Assembly (NCBI RefSeq): GCF_048544455.1
Contig: NC_133537.1
Coordinates: 312,207,738 to 312,271,737, forward strand
Direction of reading: 5' to 3'
Source of the DNA: Silene latifolia
Taxonomy: Eukaryota > Streptophyta > Magnoliopsida > Caryophyllales > Caryophyllaceae
Length of the DNA: 64,000 nt
The position numbers and the translations under genes were made by a program. The notes beneath the pieces were generated by a model. That model searched no databases, had not been told where the DNA came from, and saw only the letters and a list, made by a program, of their open reading frames with translations. Below, in pieces: positions 32,216-44,604 of the stretch (the first letter of the stretch is position 1; every line of letters starts with the position of its first letter).

Positions 32216-32844
32216 GTAAATTAAACCGCGTTCATGTTTTCCATACATTTGATAATTGATTAGTAGTATTAGTTCTCGTGAATGTGGTGTGAAAGATTAA
32301 GGTTAAGATAGTTAAATATCATCATTACATTGAAGTGATCACGTTGGTTTTATGCATGATAATGTAATACATTTTGTTAGTTGAACAACTGTACGTAACG
32401 GTTTAAAGAGGAACACTTTTCTTGTTCAAGAACACAATTTTTATTAAGCGAAATGAATGCTACCATGTTGCCATACACGCATTTTATGAGAAAACTTGTC
32501 ATACATTTCTTGTTTTGTGATAGTAAGGAATTATGGAGGCATTAGTGGGGTGAAATAAGGAAATTGTGTCGGTGATATTTCCGACATAGTAAGTCTCTTG
32601 AGAGACTATTTCATATGGAGTATTATTCACCAACATCCAATACATTAGTAATCAATTAGTAGAAAAATGGAAAATGGCATAAAAAATGGCAATTACCTAT
32701 TGTGAGAGACTTGCTACCAAAAAAAACTATTATGTGAGAGGCCTCATGATAAGACTCGTAATTTGTAAGGCCACTTCATATAAGAATTAGTTTTGTTAGA
32801 AGGTGAACTTTACAATATTCTTGGATTCAAACTATCATTGGAGT
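32216..32844. other. Intergenic, upstream of the STIG1-like gene
   Basis: AT-rich sequence without recognisable genes or element ends; it would hold the promoter of the minus-strand gene. It ends at the LINE target duplication (AATTCACTTGAAGT, 32845-32858). Confidence 0.5.
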
Positions 32845-32858
32845 AATTCACTTGAAGT

Positions 32859-34326
32859 TCATTAGGGGGGTGCTATCGAGCTTAAACTTGTTGGGCTCTA
32901 TAGTTCACCTTATTATGAGTACAATTGAAACTGTTACCTATGATATCCTGATTAATGGCGCATCCTTGGAAAAATTTGAACTTCACTGTGGGATTAGGCA
33001 AGGTGATCTCTTATCTCCGTATATCTCCGCGCTTTGCACGGAAGTTCTCTCTCAAATGATTCAATACGCTCAGGATGGCACCTTCATTAAGGGTATCAAA
33101 ATATGCAAGAACGGACCAGATATATCCCATTTATTATTTGCGGATAATTCTCTCTTCTATATTCGCGGAGACTTTGGGGACTTGGACTTTCTTATGAACA
33201 TTATTGATGAATATTGTGTTGCCTCTGAGCAATGCATTAATACAGATAAGTCCTCTATTCTTTTTAGCCCGAATTGCTCACTTATGACGGTCAAGCAGTG
33301 CTTGACTAAGTACAAATTTGCACCAAAGCATGACCTTGGCAATTATCTTGGCTTACCAACGAGTATTGGGTCTTCTAAAAGAGACTTATTAAAATTTCTT
33401 GTTGACAAAACCAAGCGCAGGCTATCCTCCTGGAATAACATTCTGCTTTCTTCGGCCGGTAAATTGACCCTTATTCGTTTTGTTCTTTCTTCACTATCTC
33501 TTTTCTCTCTATCGGCATTTCGCATACCGGTAAGTGTAACGTCAAAGCTTCAGTCTCTGATGGTGCATTTTTGGTGGAGTGGAACTAGAATCAATAAGTC
33601 TATCCACTGGTGTAGTAAAGACTTCCTTAGTAGGCCGGTGGGAGAAGGGGGTCTTGGTCTTCGCAATATTAGCTGTTTTAATCAAGCCCTTCTTGCCAAG
33701 TCTGCTTGGAGAATTTTAAGTGTTCCAGAAAGCCTTATTAGCAAAGTTATTGGTCCCAAGCTTGGTGTACAAAATGATCCTTTTTTCCAGAACCGATGGA
33801 CGACTCCCCAAGCGTCGTCATGGGCTCGTAAAAGCTTAATCTGGGGCTCTGATCTTATCTTCAACAACATTGCCTGGACGATTGGCTCGTCCTCTCGTCT
33901 TAATGCCTGGACGAGTAGATGGATCGAGGGATGCAGCCTTCGTGATCTCTGTGGGGATTTTATTGATGCTCCTTCTAATGCTACTTTCCTGATTGGTGAT
34001 CTTCATGATAACCATAGGAGATGGGATTTCTCCTCTTTTGGTTTCGATCCAGGCGAGGGAGTTAAGAAAAAAATTCTCGCAACTTACATCCCGTGTCAAC
34101 CTTCAGATGATTCATTCTACTGGAAATTGTCCAAACAAGGCGATTTCACTGTCAAGTCTGGATATTATGCTGCTGCTAAGGGCTTATCTATTGGTTCTAC
34201 CTCGGCTGTTGATCGCTCTAGAATGTCTACTACTATTGTTGCCTTCTGCAAGTCAAAGCTATGGAAATTGCCTATTTCCATAAAACTAAGAGTGTTCTTA
34301 TGGAAATTTATGGCTAATGCCCTTCC
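32859..34326 (+). pseudogene. LINE RT C-terminal half and connector
   Basis: An open frame throughout. RT blocks are SYDILINGA-type (TYDILINGASLEKF), GIRQGDLLSPYISALCTEVLS and the catalytic box, here FADN instead of FADD. Then come NYLGLPTSIG, LSSAGKLTLIRFVLSSL, WWSGTRINKSIHWCSKDFL, GGLGLRNISCFNQALLAKSAWRIL and the start of the zf-RVT region (SIKLRVFLWKFMANALP). The apparent TTG start at 32852 lies in the target duplication and is meaningless. The Asp-to-Asn change would inactivate the polymerase. Confidence 0.9.
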
Positions 34327-37300
34327 TGTGACACCCTCATTTATTGCGGAAAAGTAAACACATAATTCTAGATAAAAACTGCATGGATATGTTTGTAATA
34401 GGTTCATTTGGGTAAAAACCTGTAATTTTTAAAACCTGAACCTGTTATAAAAATATCCAAATGGGAAGGTGTCAAACATACAAGGTCCAAAATAAACCTC
34501 ATAAATAAAACATCGCTAAAGTCGCGAAATAAAGTTATACAACCCAAGTATGAAAAAAGGAGACATATGTCCCTAAAAAGTATATGACATAAAAAGTGTT
34601 CAAGGGTCACAATAAAATAAAGTCAATCTAGGTCCCACGGTTACTTTGCTCGCTAGCTCGTCCATGTACCCCATATATGCATCACCTACCTGTCAATCGC
34701 ATTTTATACAAATACGAAAGCCACAGTCAATGGGGAGTAACTCCGAGTTCTCCCAGCCACGAAATGTTATAATTAATATAACATGTAAACATAAGAATAT
34801 GAATATGAATAACACATAGCCATAGCATATAGATGCTAGACAATCGTGCTTATCATGTGAACAACAATATAACAACACATAGTCCTAGCATGTGAATACT
34901 AGACCGACTCATACTACACTATCATATGAATCACATAACATCCAGGAATCCAAACTCTATCAGCCATAGCCGGCTTGCATCTCACCTTCTATGATTCATA
35001 GAATCATCAAACAAGAAAGGACAATATATCTAGAGACAAGCATAAGTTCTTAGGACAGTCAATAGTCACTCTGTAACTCGAGTCTATACCACGAGGTAAG
35101 GTAAACACCCTAGTCCTAAACCTGCACAGACCTAGCGACATGCGGAACACTACCGCATCCAAGACCCATGATAACAACACATGAGTACCCCTAAGGAGTC
35201 CACCAAAGGGTTGGCTAGTACTTAAGCTGACCACATACTTCTACGAGTACGTCAGGAGGTCATGCCCTATCTTGGATATAAACCCACCAAACTAAGACAC
35301 AAAGGCTATTAAGCTGTGAACATACACTCGTCAAAGACTATAATGGCCTATCTATGATGAAGGCCGAAATACTCACCTAGGACCTAGTCCCAGCTTGAAT
35401 ACTTTAGCCCACACCACACAAGACAAGTAGGATTAACCATAAGAGGGGCAAAGAGTCCAAACTTGCACACACAAAAGACCATACACACCCTAGCATATGA
35501 AAGGCTATGCAAGAGCATATTCAGCTGACAATCCAACAATATCTCCAATATCAATAATAATCCAAATTCCAGCTAACCAACAGTACCATAATCCATGAGA
35601 ATAAGTTAAAATGGCAAAGAGGCTTCAAGCATAAGGCATCCAAAGCATCCAACAACCAACATGTGAAATGATAATTACAAATATCAAGGCATAACATAAA
35701 ACATCCAATTAGGGATGGCAGTGGGTCGGGGACCCGACCCAGACCCTGAGGGTCGGACCCTAACGGGTCGGGTATGGGTCTCATTTTTTCAAACCCAATG
35801 GGTATGGGTCGGGTATGGGTCTTAAGAAAATATTTCGGGTCTGGGTCCGGGTCTAAGTTATGAGACCCATACCCGACCCTTAGACCCTTTATTAAAGAAA
35901 AAAAAATCAAAATTACAATTATTCTGAATTCATACTAGCAGACTGTAGAAACCCAACTAAAGTCTCTTTCTCTTCCCTCATCCCATAAAGTGATAAAACC
36001 TAACCAAACTCTTCTGACAATACCACCACTCCACCACTGACACAAGAAAACCACCACCACAACACTGATACGCGACTGGCAACCACCTCTCTAATAGCTG
36101 GCGACCGACAACCACCATTAACGGCAGATTAATAAACTCATAATGTTAAAGTAGTATGATTTTTTTTTTTTTAATATTATAGACTCTATAACTGTTAATC
36201 TTGTTATTAAAGTGGCTGAAACTCGGACCCGCGGGTAGACTCAGACCCTACCCTTACCCATAGGGTCCGGGTATGGGTCCTCAAATTTTAGACCCTTGCG
36301 GGTCTGGGTCGGGTACGGGTCCAAAGGAAAAATCTCGGGTCGGGTCTGGGTCTAGGCGGATCCTACCCAGACCCTACCCATTGTCATCCCTACATCCAAT
36401 AACAACCAATCTCACCTCAAAGACAAACCCTCGACCCGAGACGGGTCATCGGTCAAATCGAGGCTGACCGGTTTAAACCTAGTTTGACCAAACTCGTTCG
36501 GTCAATCTAGCCCAGCTCAGAGTCTTGGCCTACTTTGGCCCAAATCACAAAATTCATCACAATATCGTTCTCATGTCATTTCCAATTTCTATCATGTGAA
36601 AAACTATCAACATAAGGAAATATATTCCAACTTACAAAATAACTAATTCCACAAAATTCTCGCATAATAAAATAGCATAAATAACCGTCTCACAAAAGGG
36701 TAAACTTTTCTATAAATTTTAATCGATAAAACGACGTCATTTACTCATACAGACTCCGAATTGAGTGATTCAAGTGGCTAAACCACCTAATTTTTTGATG
36801 TCGTTCAATCTGTCATATTTTTGGAAATATTGGAAACCGTCTCGGTCCGGTATTGACGCGTTCCAGCCCAAACACGGACTTGTCACAACACATAATTCCT
36901 CATCCAAATTTGTTCCAAACAATAATATACAAATGGGTAACATAAATTAAACATAAGCATACTCATCTTACTCCATTCATTCATTTATCAACAAGATCGT
37001 CTCAAACAACAACAAACAACAAATACAACTACTAATGTGACATTAATTCGTCGAGTAACTCGGAATAGTTACCTTAAGCTAGCAAAGAGACAAGTAATAA
37101 CTTGAGAAAGCTTCTAAAACCCAAAATTACTCTTCATCTTCAACAACATATGAGTCACCTAACTCATCTTCAAATTCTTCACCTATAAGAACAACAAAAA
37201 CACAATTATTAAGCTTAAATTCGAAACCCTAAAAAAAAGTGTCTTAAACAAAAATTGGGGAAAATGAAAATAAAGCTTGCTAGTAGATGAAGGATGAAAA

Positions 37301-37902
37301 GAGGATTCCAAATATATAATTTTTATGCAAATTGGTGGAGAAATGAAGGATTTATGGTGGATTTAGGGATTGTAAGAAGGATTTTTAGTGGGTTTTGGTG
37401 TTTGAGAGAAGGAGGAGATAGATTGAGTTATGGAGGAAATGAAAATTGAAAGAGGGGACAAATGGAGGGTAGGTGGCCAGCCAAAGACATGGGGAGATGG
37501 GTCATTTGTTTACGTTTTGGTTCGTTTCGACGGAAATTAGAAATATTCGTCGAACGTGATTTCCGAGAAAAGTAAAGTTCTTAAACACGATTTTACTAAA
37601 AGATTAAGTACTCATATGCCCAATATCCAAACTCGTTTACCCAACGACCGTAAGAAATGGGAAAATCCCAATTTTACGACTTTTATCCGAAATCTATTTT
37701 AACAAAGGAAAAGGTTTAAATATAGTTTAAATCACTTTTAAACATTTCTAAACTATCAAAAATGATTACATTTCTTCAAAATAAAATAAAGTTATATTTT
37801 ATCAAATAAATTTTATTTCAAATAAATTAATATTAAATTAAAATAGATTAAAATATTACTCTTAAAATATAATAAAGGTATTCAAATTTACGGGGTGTTA
37901 CA
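34327..37902 (-). repeat. Gypsy-2 3' LTR (left copy), with hAT insertion
   Basis: 3576 bp, matching the 2892-bp right LTR except for the element at 35710-36392. Recurrent small differences include AACCTGAACCTG here against AACTCGAACTCG in the right copy. No coding content. Confidence 0.9.
35710..36392. mobile_element. Non-autonomous hAT element in the Gypsy-2 left LTR
   Basis: 683 bp with terminal repeats TAGGGATGGCA and (inverted) TAGGGATGACA. The 8-bp target duplication CATCCAAT lies at 35702-35709 and 36393-36400. The right LTR has the empty site with one CATCCAAT. Inner ends are rich in GGGTCGGG / GACCC repeats, as common in plant hAT MITEs. No transposase. Confidence 0.92.
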
Positions 37903-37920
37903 ATCATCCCTCCTTTTAAG
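37903..37920 (-). other. Polypurine tract of Gypsy-2
   Basis: The minus strand reads TTAAAAGGAGGGATGAT directly before the LTR start TGTAACACC, parallel to the PPT of Gypsy-1. Confidence 0.65.
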
Positions 37921-38393
37921 AAGTTTCGTCCCCGAAACTTAGAAGAAGGAAAATTGTATATATGTAGGTCTATCTCTTTAAAATCAAGTAAACAAAATCT
38001 TCAGAATATGAATGTATGAAATATAAGTGTCTTTTCAATGGAACGGAATATCTTCGTTACTGCTCAAGAACATCAACATTCCAAATCAAAGACATAAAAA
38101 TATATATTTTTACACCAACAAATGAGAAAACCAATTATCGGACGTCTCCAATAACGAGTTTTACCACTCATTGACGTTAAAACCAGTGGAAAACATTAAA
38201 ACATTTCCAAAAATCTTTAGTTCGAAACTCTATAATAAGGATAATAACTCCACTAGCTATGACCAAACTCTAACTACGACTTTTAAACAACTAAGCAAGG
38301 ACTACTAACGCGGAGAGTATTTAAGAGAAGGAGAGAGAATACTCGAAAGGATAGCTAAACTCACAAGAATTAGATAAAGGAACGGAAAGTACC

Positions 38394-38801
38394 TCACGAG
38401 AAGAGTTCGAGATATTTAGCTAACATAGAAGATTCAGGCTCCCAAGTTTCTTCTTCGACATTTCCACAACGCCAAAGGATACGAACTAGGGGCACCACTT
38501 TGTTTCTAAGTTGCTTGTTTGCCCTTTCGAGGATTCGGATCGGCCTTTCTTCCAAAGCCAAGTTGGGTTCCAAATCTGGGGTTTCTTCTTGAATAACATG
38601 GCTCGGATCACTAATGTACTTCCTCAACTGAGATACATGGAAGACATTATGGACCTTGCTCAAATTCGGGGGCAACTCTAAACGGTAAGCAACGAGGCCA
38701 ATCTTCTCAAGCACACGGAAAAGTCCAATGTATTTGGGACTCAGCTTTCCTTTCACACCAAACCGTTTCACCCCTTTCATAGGTGATACCTTAAGGAACA
38801 C
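38394..38801 (-). pseudogene. Gypsy-2 integrase C-terminus and chromodomain
   Basis: In frame with the integrase core, after a TAA at 38826. It reads SPMKGVKRFGVKGKLSPKYIG, VHNVFHVSQLRKYISDPSHVI and the chromodomain-like VRILWRCGNVEEETWEPESS. Same architecture as Gypsy-1 but clearly a different family. Confidence 0.85.
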
Positions 38802-38825
38802 TCGATCATCAACCTCAAAGGTAAG

Positions 38826-39434
38826 TTATCGACGACGGACATCGGCATAAGATTTCTGTCGGTCTTGAGCGGTTTTCATACGCTCTCGAATGATCTGAAC
38901 CTGATTGATGGTCTCAGTCACCAAATCGGGTCCCAACACATGAGCATCTTGGACTTGATCCCAACAAACACGACTACGGCACTTCCTACCGTACAAAGGT
39001 TCATAAGGTGACATCTTGATAGAGGAATGATAGCTATTGTTGTAGGAGAATTCGACAAGAGGTAAACATTTCTCCCAAGAAGTGTGGAAGTCTAAAGCAA
39101 AAGCACGGAGGAGGTCCTCTAAAGTCTGGATAGTCCTCTCAGTCTGCTCATCTGTAGCGGCATAAAAAGCGGTACTCATCAGTAGCTTACTACCCATGGC
39201 TTCTTGCAAAGCAGTCCAGAAACGGGAACAGAATCTAGGGTCACGATCTGAAACTATATCCTTAGGCACTCCATGGTAGCGTACTATCTCCCTCACATAG
39301 GCCTCAGCTAGGACATCTAATCTCCACGTCTCCTTGATAGGTATAAACCTAGCACATTTGGTCAATCGATCTACAACCACCCAAACCGCATCTTTTCCGC
39401 TAGCAGTCTTAGGTAAAGTCATCACAAAGTCCAT
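38826..39434 (-). pseudogene. Gypsy-2 integrase core
   Basis: MDFVMTLPKTASGKDAVWVV is followed by VDRLTKCARF (first Asp), IVSDRDPRF (second Asp) and the ERTIQTLEDLLRAF block with the third acidic residue. The frame is open between two single nonsense codons: TGA at 39453 (position of a conserved Trp) and TAA at 38826. No frameshift, so decay is by point changes only. Confidence 0.9.
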
Positions 39435-39452
39435 GGAGATGGACTCCCATTT

Positions 39453-39983
39453 TCAAAGGGGAACATCCAAAGGTTGTAGCAAACCCCCGGGTTTCTGATG
39501 CTCAATCTTCACTTTCTGACAGGTAAGACACTTGCTAACATACTCTAGGACATCAATCTTCATCCTAGGCCACCAAAACTGTAATCTCAAGTCTTTATAC
39601 ATCTTGTCACCACCAGGATGAATAGAGTAAGGAGAAAGGTGAGCTTCATCAAGGATCTTCTTCCTCAACTCGGCTACTCTCGGAACATACATCCTACCTT
39701 GGTAACGAAGGTATCCATCACTATCCACCACACAATCCTTAGCTTGTCCAAGTTGGATTTTTGCTTGAATGGACTTGAAAGTAGCATCCTCAGGTAGGCA
39801 CGTACGGATCTCACGGTAAAAGTCGGGTTCTGCACTCAAGGCACTAAGATAGTCAAAGCCCTTCCCAACAAGGCTTATCCCTAACTTTTGAAATTCCGTG
39901 GTAAGTTCATCAGGTAACACACGGATAGTGCTCAAAGAGTGACTAGTCTTCCTACTCAAAGCATCGGCCACTATATTTGCCAA
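39453..39983 (-). pseudogene. Gypsy-2 RNase H end and integrase zinc finger
   Basis: It begins with NIVADALSRKTSHSL, the usual end of Gypsy RNase H. It runs through HLSPYSIHPGGDKMYKDLRL and CLTCQKVK (H2C2 zinc finger) to LQPLDVPL before the TGA. Upstream coding sequence is deleted; beyond 39984 lies only leader-like, C/A-rich sequence. Confidence 0.88.
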
Positions 39984-41119
39984 AGGAAACGCCAGGTACT
40001 CAATCTAAAACAACAACATCATCCAAATGGTCCCGAAACTTCCTAACAACAAATCTTATGACTACAACACTCCCAAGGATTTCCTCAAAACACTCATGTT
40101 ACTTCATCCTAATCTATTCCCTGAAACAAGGTACTCCACTATAAGTGTGATTTCACCACTCCAAATTCTCAAATATCCACAAACAACTTCCACAAGATCA
40201 AGGTCAAAGTTCCAACAAAGCTATACTCATATCCAACTAGTGTCAACCATGGGTTTCCTAAAATAGTAAAGTCCTCAATCAAAGATCCGAATACTAAGCT
40301 ATAAATTCCCAGAAAGGGTTCCTCAAATATTCCACCATTCAATTCCATCCATTTAAAGTCAAGTACTAAGCACTAGTATCCCAACACATGTCTCACTACA
40401 CTCCCCAAGGCTCTCAAATCCCAAACCTAAACAACAAAGCCAAGTTCTATAGCCTTAGGAACAAACGCAACTCACACTCGACAACCCAAAATTCACCAAT
40501 CAAGAATACTCACTTTATCAAGGATCTAGGTATAAGAATCATTAGGTATGTCTCATCACACTACCTAAGTCTTTCTAACATCACAACCTCTCAAAACCCG
40601 GGTTATGGGTTAACCATAAACAATCTCCTCAAAGGTCCAATTTTTCCAACCAAGGTTAAGATTCCTCAAAAGAAAAAGTACTATCAAAAGGCGTTAAGGG
40701 AGGATAAGTAAGGAACAAAGGACAAGTTAGGAGGGTACAAGAGTAACTTTCAAGGAAAGAGAAAAGAGTGTTTAGAAGAAGAATAAGCACCAAGATATAC
40801 AGAATAAGGCAAGGTACACAAAGAATTAGAAACGTCTTCGAGGAAGTAGAAGCATTCTTCAAAGGTAAACACGTCTTCAGTCCTCGGCAATAGGCACCAA
40901 ATATTGATCTTCATGTAGGTAAGCTCACGGTCATGATCCAAGGGCACAACAATTATTAAGTGACAATGAACAAACATGTTAGAACCTAACAAAGAGCAAG
41001 CACAAAGAGACTACAACATAAGGTCCTAAGTCTACCCATCCTACTCATCTCTCAAGTTTATTATTTTAAGGTCAAGTTATTTATATTGGGGTGCACAAAC
41101 GTGCGTCGGGAGAAAATAT
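39984..41119 (-). other. Gypsy-2 internal non-coding region at the deletion
   Basis: This 1.1 kb stands where gag, protease and RT are expected. It is A/C-rich on the plus strand, with only short unconvincing frames. Confidence 0.6.
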
Positions 41120-41131
41120 GCTCTGATACCA
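41120..41131 (-). other. Primer binding site of Gypsy-2 (tRNA-iMet type)
   Basis: The minus strand reads TGGTATCAGAGC, two bases from the right LTR. Confidence 0.9.
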
Positions 41132-41133
41132 AC

Positions 41134-44025
41134 TGTGACACCCTCATTTATTGCGGAAAAGTAAACACATAATTCTAGATAAAAACTGCATGGATATGTT
41201 TGTAATAGGTTCATTTGGGTAAAAACCCGTAATTTTAAAACTCGAACTCGTTATAAAAATATCCAAATGGGAAGGTGTCAAACATGCAAGGTCCAAAATA
41301 AACCTCATAAATAAAACATCGCTAAAGTCGCGAAATAAAATTATACAACCCAAGTATGAAAAAAGCAGACATATGTCCCTAAAAAGTATATGACATAAAA
41401 AGTGTTCAAGGGTCACAATAAAATAAAGTCAATCTAGGTCCCACGGTTACTTTGCTCGCTAGCTCGTCCATGTACCCCATATATGCATAACCTACCTGTC
41501 AATCGCATTTTATACAAATACGAAAGCCACAGTCAGTGGGGAGTAACTCCGAGTTCTCCTACACCACGAAATGTCATAATTAATATAACATGTAAACATA
41601 AGAATATGAATATGAATAACACATAGCCTTAGCATATAGATGCTAGACAATCGTGCTTATCATGTGAACAACAATATAACAACACATAGTCCTAGCATGT
41701 GAATACTAGACCGACTCATACTACACTATCATATGAATCACATAACATCCAGGAATCCAAACTCTATCAGCCATAGCCGGCTTGCATCTCACCTTCTATG
41801 ATTCATAGAATCATCAAACAAGAAAGGACAATATATCTAGAGACAGGCATAAGTTCTTAGGACAGTCAATAGTCACTCTGTAACTCGAGTCTATACCACG
41901 AGGTAAGGTAAACACCCTAGTCCTAAACCTGCGCAGACCTAGCGACATGCGGAACACTACCGCATCCAAGACCCATGATAACAACACATGAGTACCCCTA
42001 AGGAGTCCACCAAAGGGTTGGCTAGTACTTAAGCTGACCACATACTTCTACGAGTACGTCAGGAGGTCATGCCCTATCTTGGATATAAACCCACCAAGCT
42101 AAGACACAAAGGCTATTAAGCTGTGAACATACACTCGTCAAAGACTATAATGGCCTATCTATGATGAAGGCCGAAATACTCACCTAGGACCTAGTCCCAG
42201 TTTGAATACTTTAGCCCACACCACACAAGACAAGTAGGACACCCAATTAACCATAAGAGGGGCAAAGAGTCCAAACTTGCACACACAAAAGACCATACAC
42301 ACCCTAGCATATGAAAGGCTATGCAAGAGCATATTCAGCTGACAATCCAACAATATCTCCAATATCAATAATAATCCAAATTCCAGCTAACCTACAGTAC
42401 CATAATCCATGAGAATAAGTTAAAATGGCAAAGAGGCTTCAAGCATAAGGCATCCAAAGCATCCAACAACCAACATGTGAAATGATAATTACAAATATCA
42501 AGGCATAACATAAAACATCCAATAACAACCAATCTCACCTCAAAGACAAACCCTCGACCCGAGACGGGTCATCGGTCAAATCGAGGCTGACCGGTTTAAA
42601 CTTAGTTTGACCAAACTCGTTCGGTCAATCTGGCCCAACTCAGAGTCTTGGCCTACTTTGGCCCAAATCACAAAATTCATCATAATATCGTTCTCATGCC
42701 ATTTCCAATTTCTATCATGTGAAAAACTATTAACATAAGGAAATATATTCCAACTTACAAAATAACTAATTGCACAAAATTCTCGCATAATAAAATAGCA
42801 TAAATAACCGTCTCACAAAAGGGTAAACTTTTCTATAAATTTTAATCGATAAAACGACGTCATTTACTCATACGGACTCCGAATTGAGTGATTCAAGTGG
42901 CTAAACCACCTAATTTTTTGATGCCGTTCAATCTGTCATATTTTAGGAAACATTGGAAACCGTCTCGGTCCAGTACTGACGCGTTCCAGCCCAAACACGG
43001 ACTTGTCACAACACATAATTCCTCATCCAAATTTGTTCCAAACAATAATATACAAATGGGTAACATAAATTAAACATAAACATACTCATCTTACTCCATT
43101 CATTCATTTATCAACAAGATCGTCTCAAACAACAACAAACAACAAATACAACTACTAATGTGACATTAATTCGTCGAGTAACTCGGAATAGTTACCTTAA
43201 GCTAGCAAAGAGACAAGTAATAACTTGAGAAAGCTTCTAAAACCCAAAATTACTCTTCATCTTCAACAACATATGAGTCACCTAACTCATCTTCAAATTC
43301 TTCACCTATAAGAACAACAAAAACACAATTATTAAGCTTAAATTCGAAACCCTAAAAAAAAGTGTTTTAAACAAAAATTGGGGAAAATGAAAATAAAGCT
43401 TACTAGTAGATGAAGGATGAAAAAAGGATTCCAAATATATAATTTTTATGCAAATTGGTGGAGAAATGAAGGATTTATGGTGGATTTAGGGATTGTAAGA
43501 AGGATTTTTAGTGGGTTTTTGGTGTTTGAGAGAAGGAGGAGATAAATTGAGTTATGGAGGAAATGAAAATTGGAAGAGGGGACAAATGGAGGGTAGGTGG
43601 CCAGCCAAAGACATGGGGAGATGGGTCATTTGTTTACGTTTTGGTTCGTTTCGACAGAAAATAGTAATATTCGTCGAACGTGATTTCCGAGAAAAGTAAA
43701 GTTCTTAAACACGATTTTACTAAAAGATTAAGTACTCATATGCCCAATATCCAACTCGTTTACCCAACGACCGTAAGAAATGGGAAAATCCCAATTTTAC
43801 GACTTTTATCCGAAATCTATTTTAACAAAGGAAAAGGTTTAAATATAGTTTAAATCACTTTTAAACATTTCTAAACTATCAAAAATGATTACATTTCTTC
43901 AAAATAAAATAAAGTTATATTTTATCAAATAAATTTTATTTCAAATAAATTAATATTAAATTAAAATAGATTAAAATATTACTCTTAAAATATAATAAAG
44001 GTATTCAAATTTACGGGGTGTTACA
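41134..44025 (-). repeat. Gypsy-2 5' LTR (right copy)
   Basis: 2892 bp, TGTGACACCC to GTGTTACA, followed by the CTTCC duplication. It lacks the hAT element of the left LTR, so the hAT arrived after Gypsy-2 inserted. Confidence 0.92.
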
Positions 44026-44030
44026 CTTCC

Positions 44031-44604
44031 TGTTGGCTCTGAATTTCTTAAACGAAATATGCATTGGCGCTCTACCTGCTCTCTTTGTGAAAGCTCTTCC
44101 CCCTGTGTGGAATCTCTCTCTCATCTCTTTAGAGATTGTAGTTTTTCAAAGGCTCTCTGGTTTGGCTGTCCTTTAGGACTCAGACTCACGGAAGGGGTGG
44201 ATATTGATGTTAGGGATTGGGTCATTAACTGGGTTACTTACTTTTTAAAAGGGCATGATCCTAACTCCCTCCTTTTCCCCTTTCTTGTTACCCTCTGGAG
44301 AATTTGGTGTTGCAGGAATGAGATTATTTTCCAGAACCGCCGCCCTTGGCATATGAGTGCTCTCAGTGCTATTCTGGGTGACATTCAGTGTATGAATGAG
44401 GTTGTATGTAGTAAGAGTGCTTGCCTTATTCAAGCGCCTTTTGTGGACACTTCTCCTGATTTTGTTTTAATTGAGAGGATTAGAAATTCCTTTCCTTTTT
44501 GGATTGTTGGTGGGCCTGATTGTGGGAATGTTTGCACTGTCAAGTGTGATGCTGCTTGGAGAGAGGATAGAAGTTTTGGTATGGGGTGGTGCTTGTTGGA
44601 TGGT
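44031..44604 (+). pseudogene. LINE zf-RVT region and start of RNase H (middle piece)
   Basis: It continues the LINE frame: MHWRSTCSLCESSSPCVESL and HLFRDCSFSKALWFG form the zinc-binding reverse-transcriptase module (Cys/His). A linker with LWRIWCCRNEIIFQN follows, then the RNase H start VKCDAAWREDRSFGMGWCLLDG with its first catalytic Asp. Interrupted at 44604 by the tandem Gypsy element. Confidence 0.9.

Larger units (their letters stand above)
34327..44025 (-). mobile_element. Ty3/Gypsy chromovirus, deleted for gag, protease and RT, inserted in the LINE
   Basis: LTRs 34327-37902 and 41134-44025 (TGTGACACCCTCATT...GGGGTGTTACA), target duplication CTTCC at 34322-34326 and 44026-44030. An iMet-type PBS (41120-41131) and a PPT (37903-37920) are present on the minus strand. 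Coding remains comprise the end of RNase H, the integrase and the chromodomain (38394-39983). 39984-41119, where gag to RT should be, is 1.1 kb of non-coding sequence. The left LTR is longer because of a hAT insertion. Confidence 0.92.

Noticed and set aside
32852-34357. A host gene of 501 codons
   Set aside because: It has LINE RT and connector motifs, its first codon is in the target duplication, and its last ten codons are Gypsy LTR sequence.
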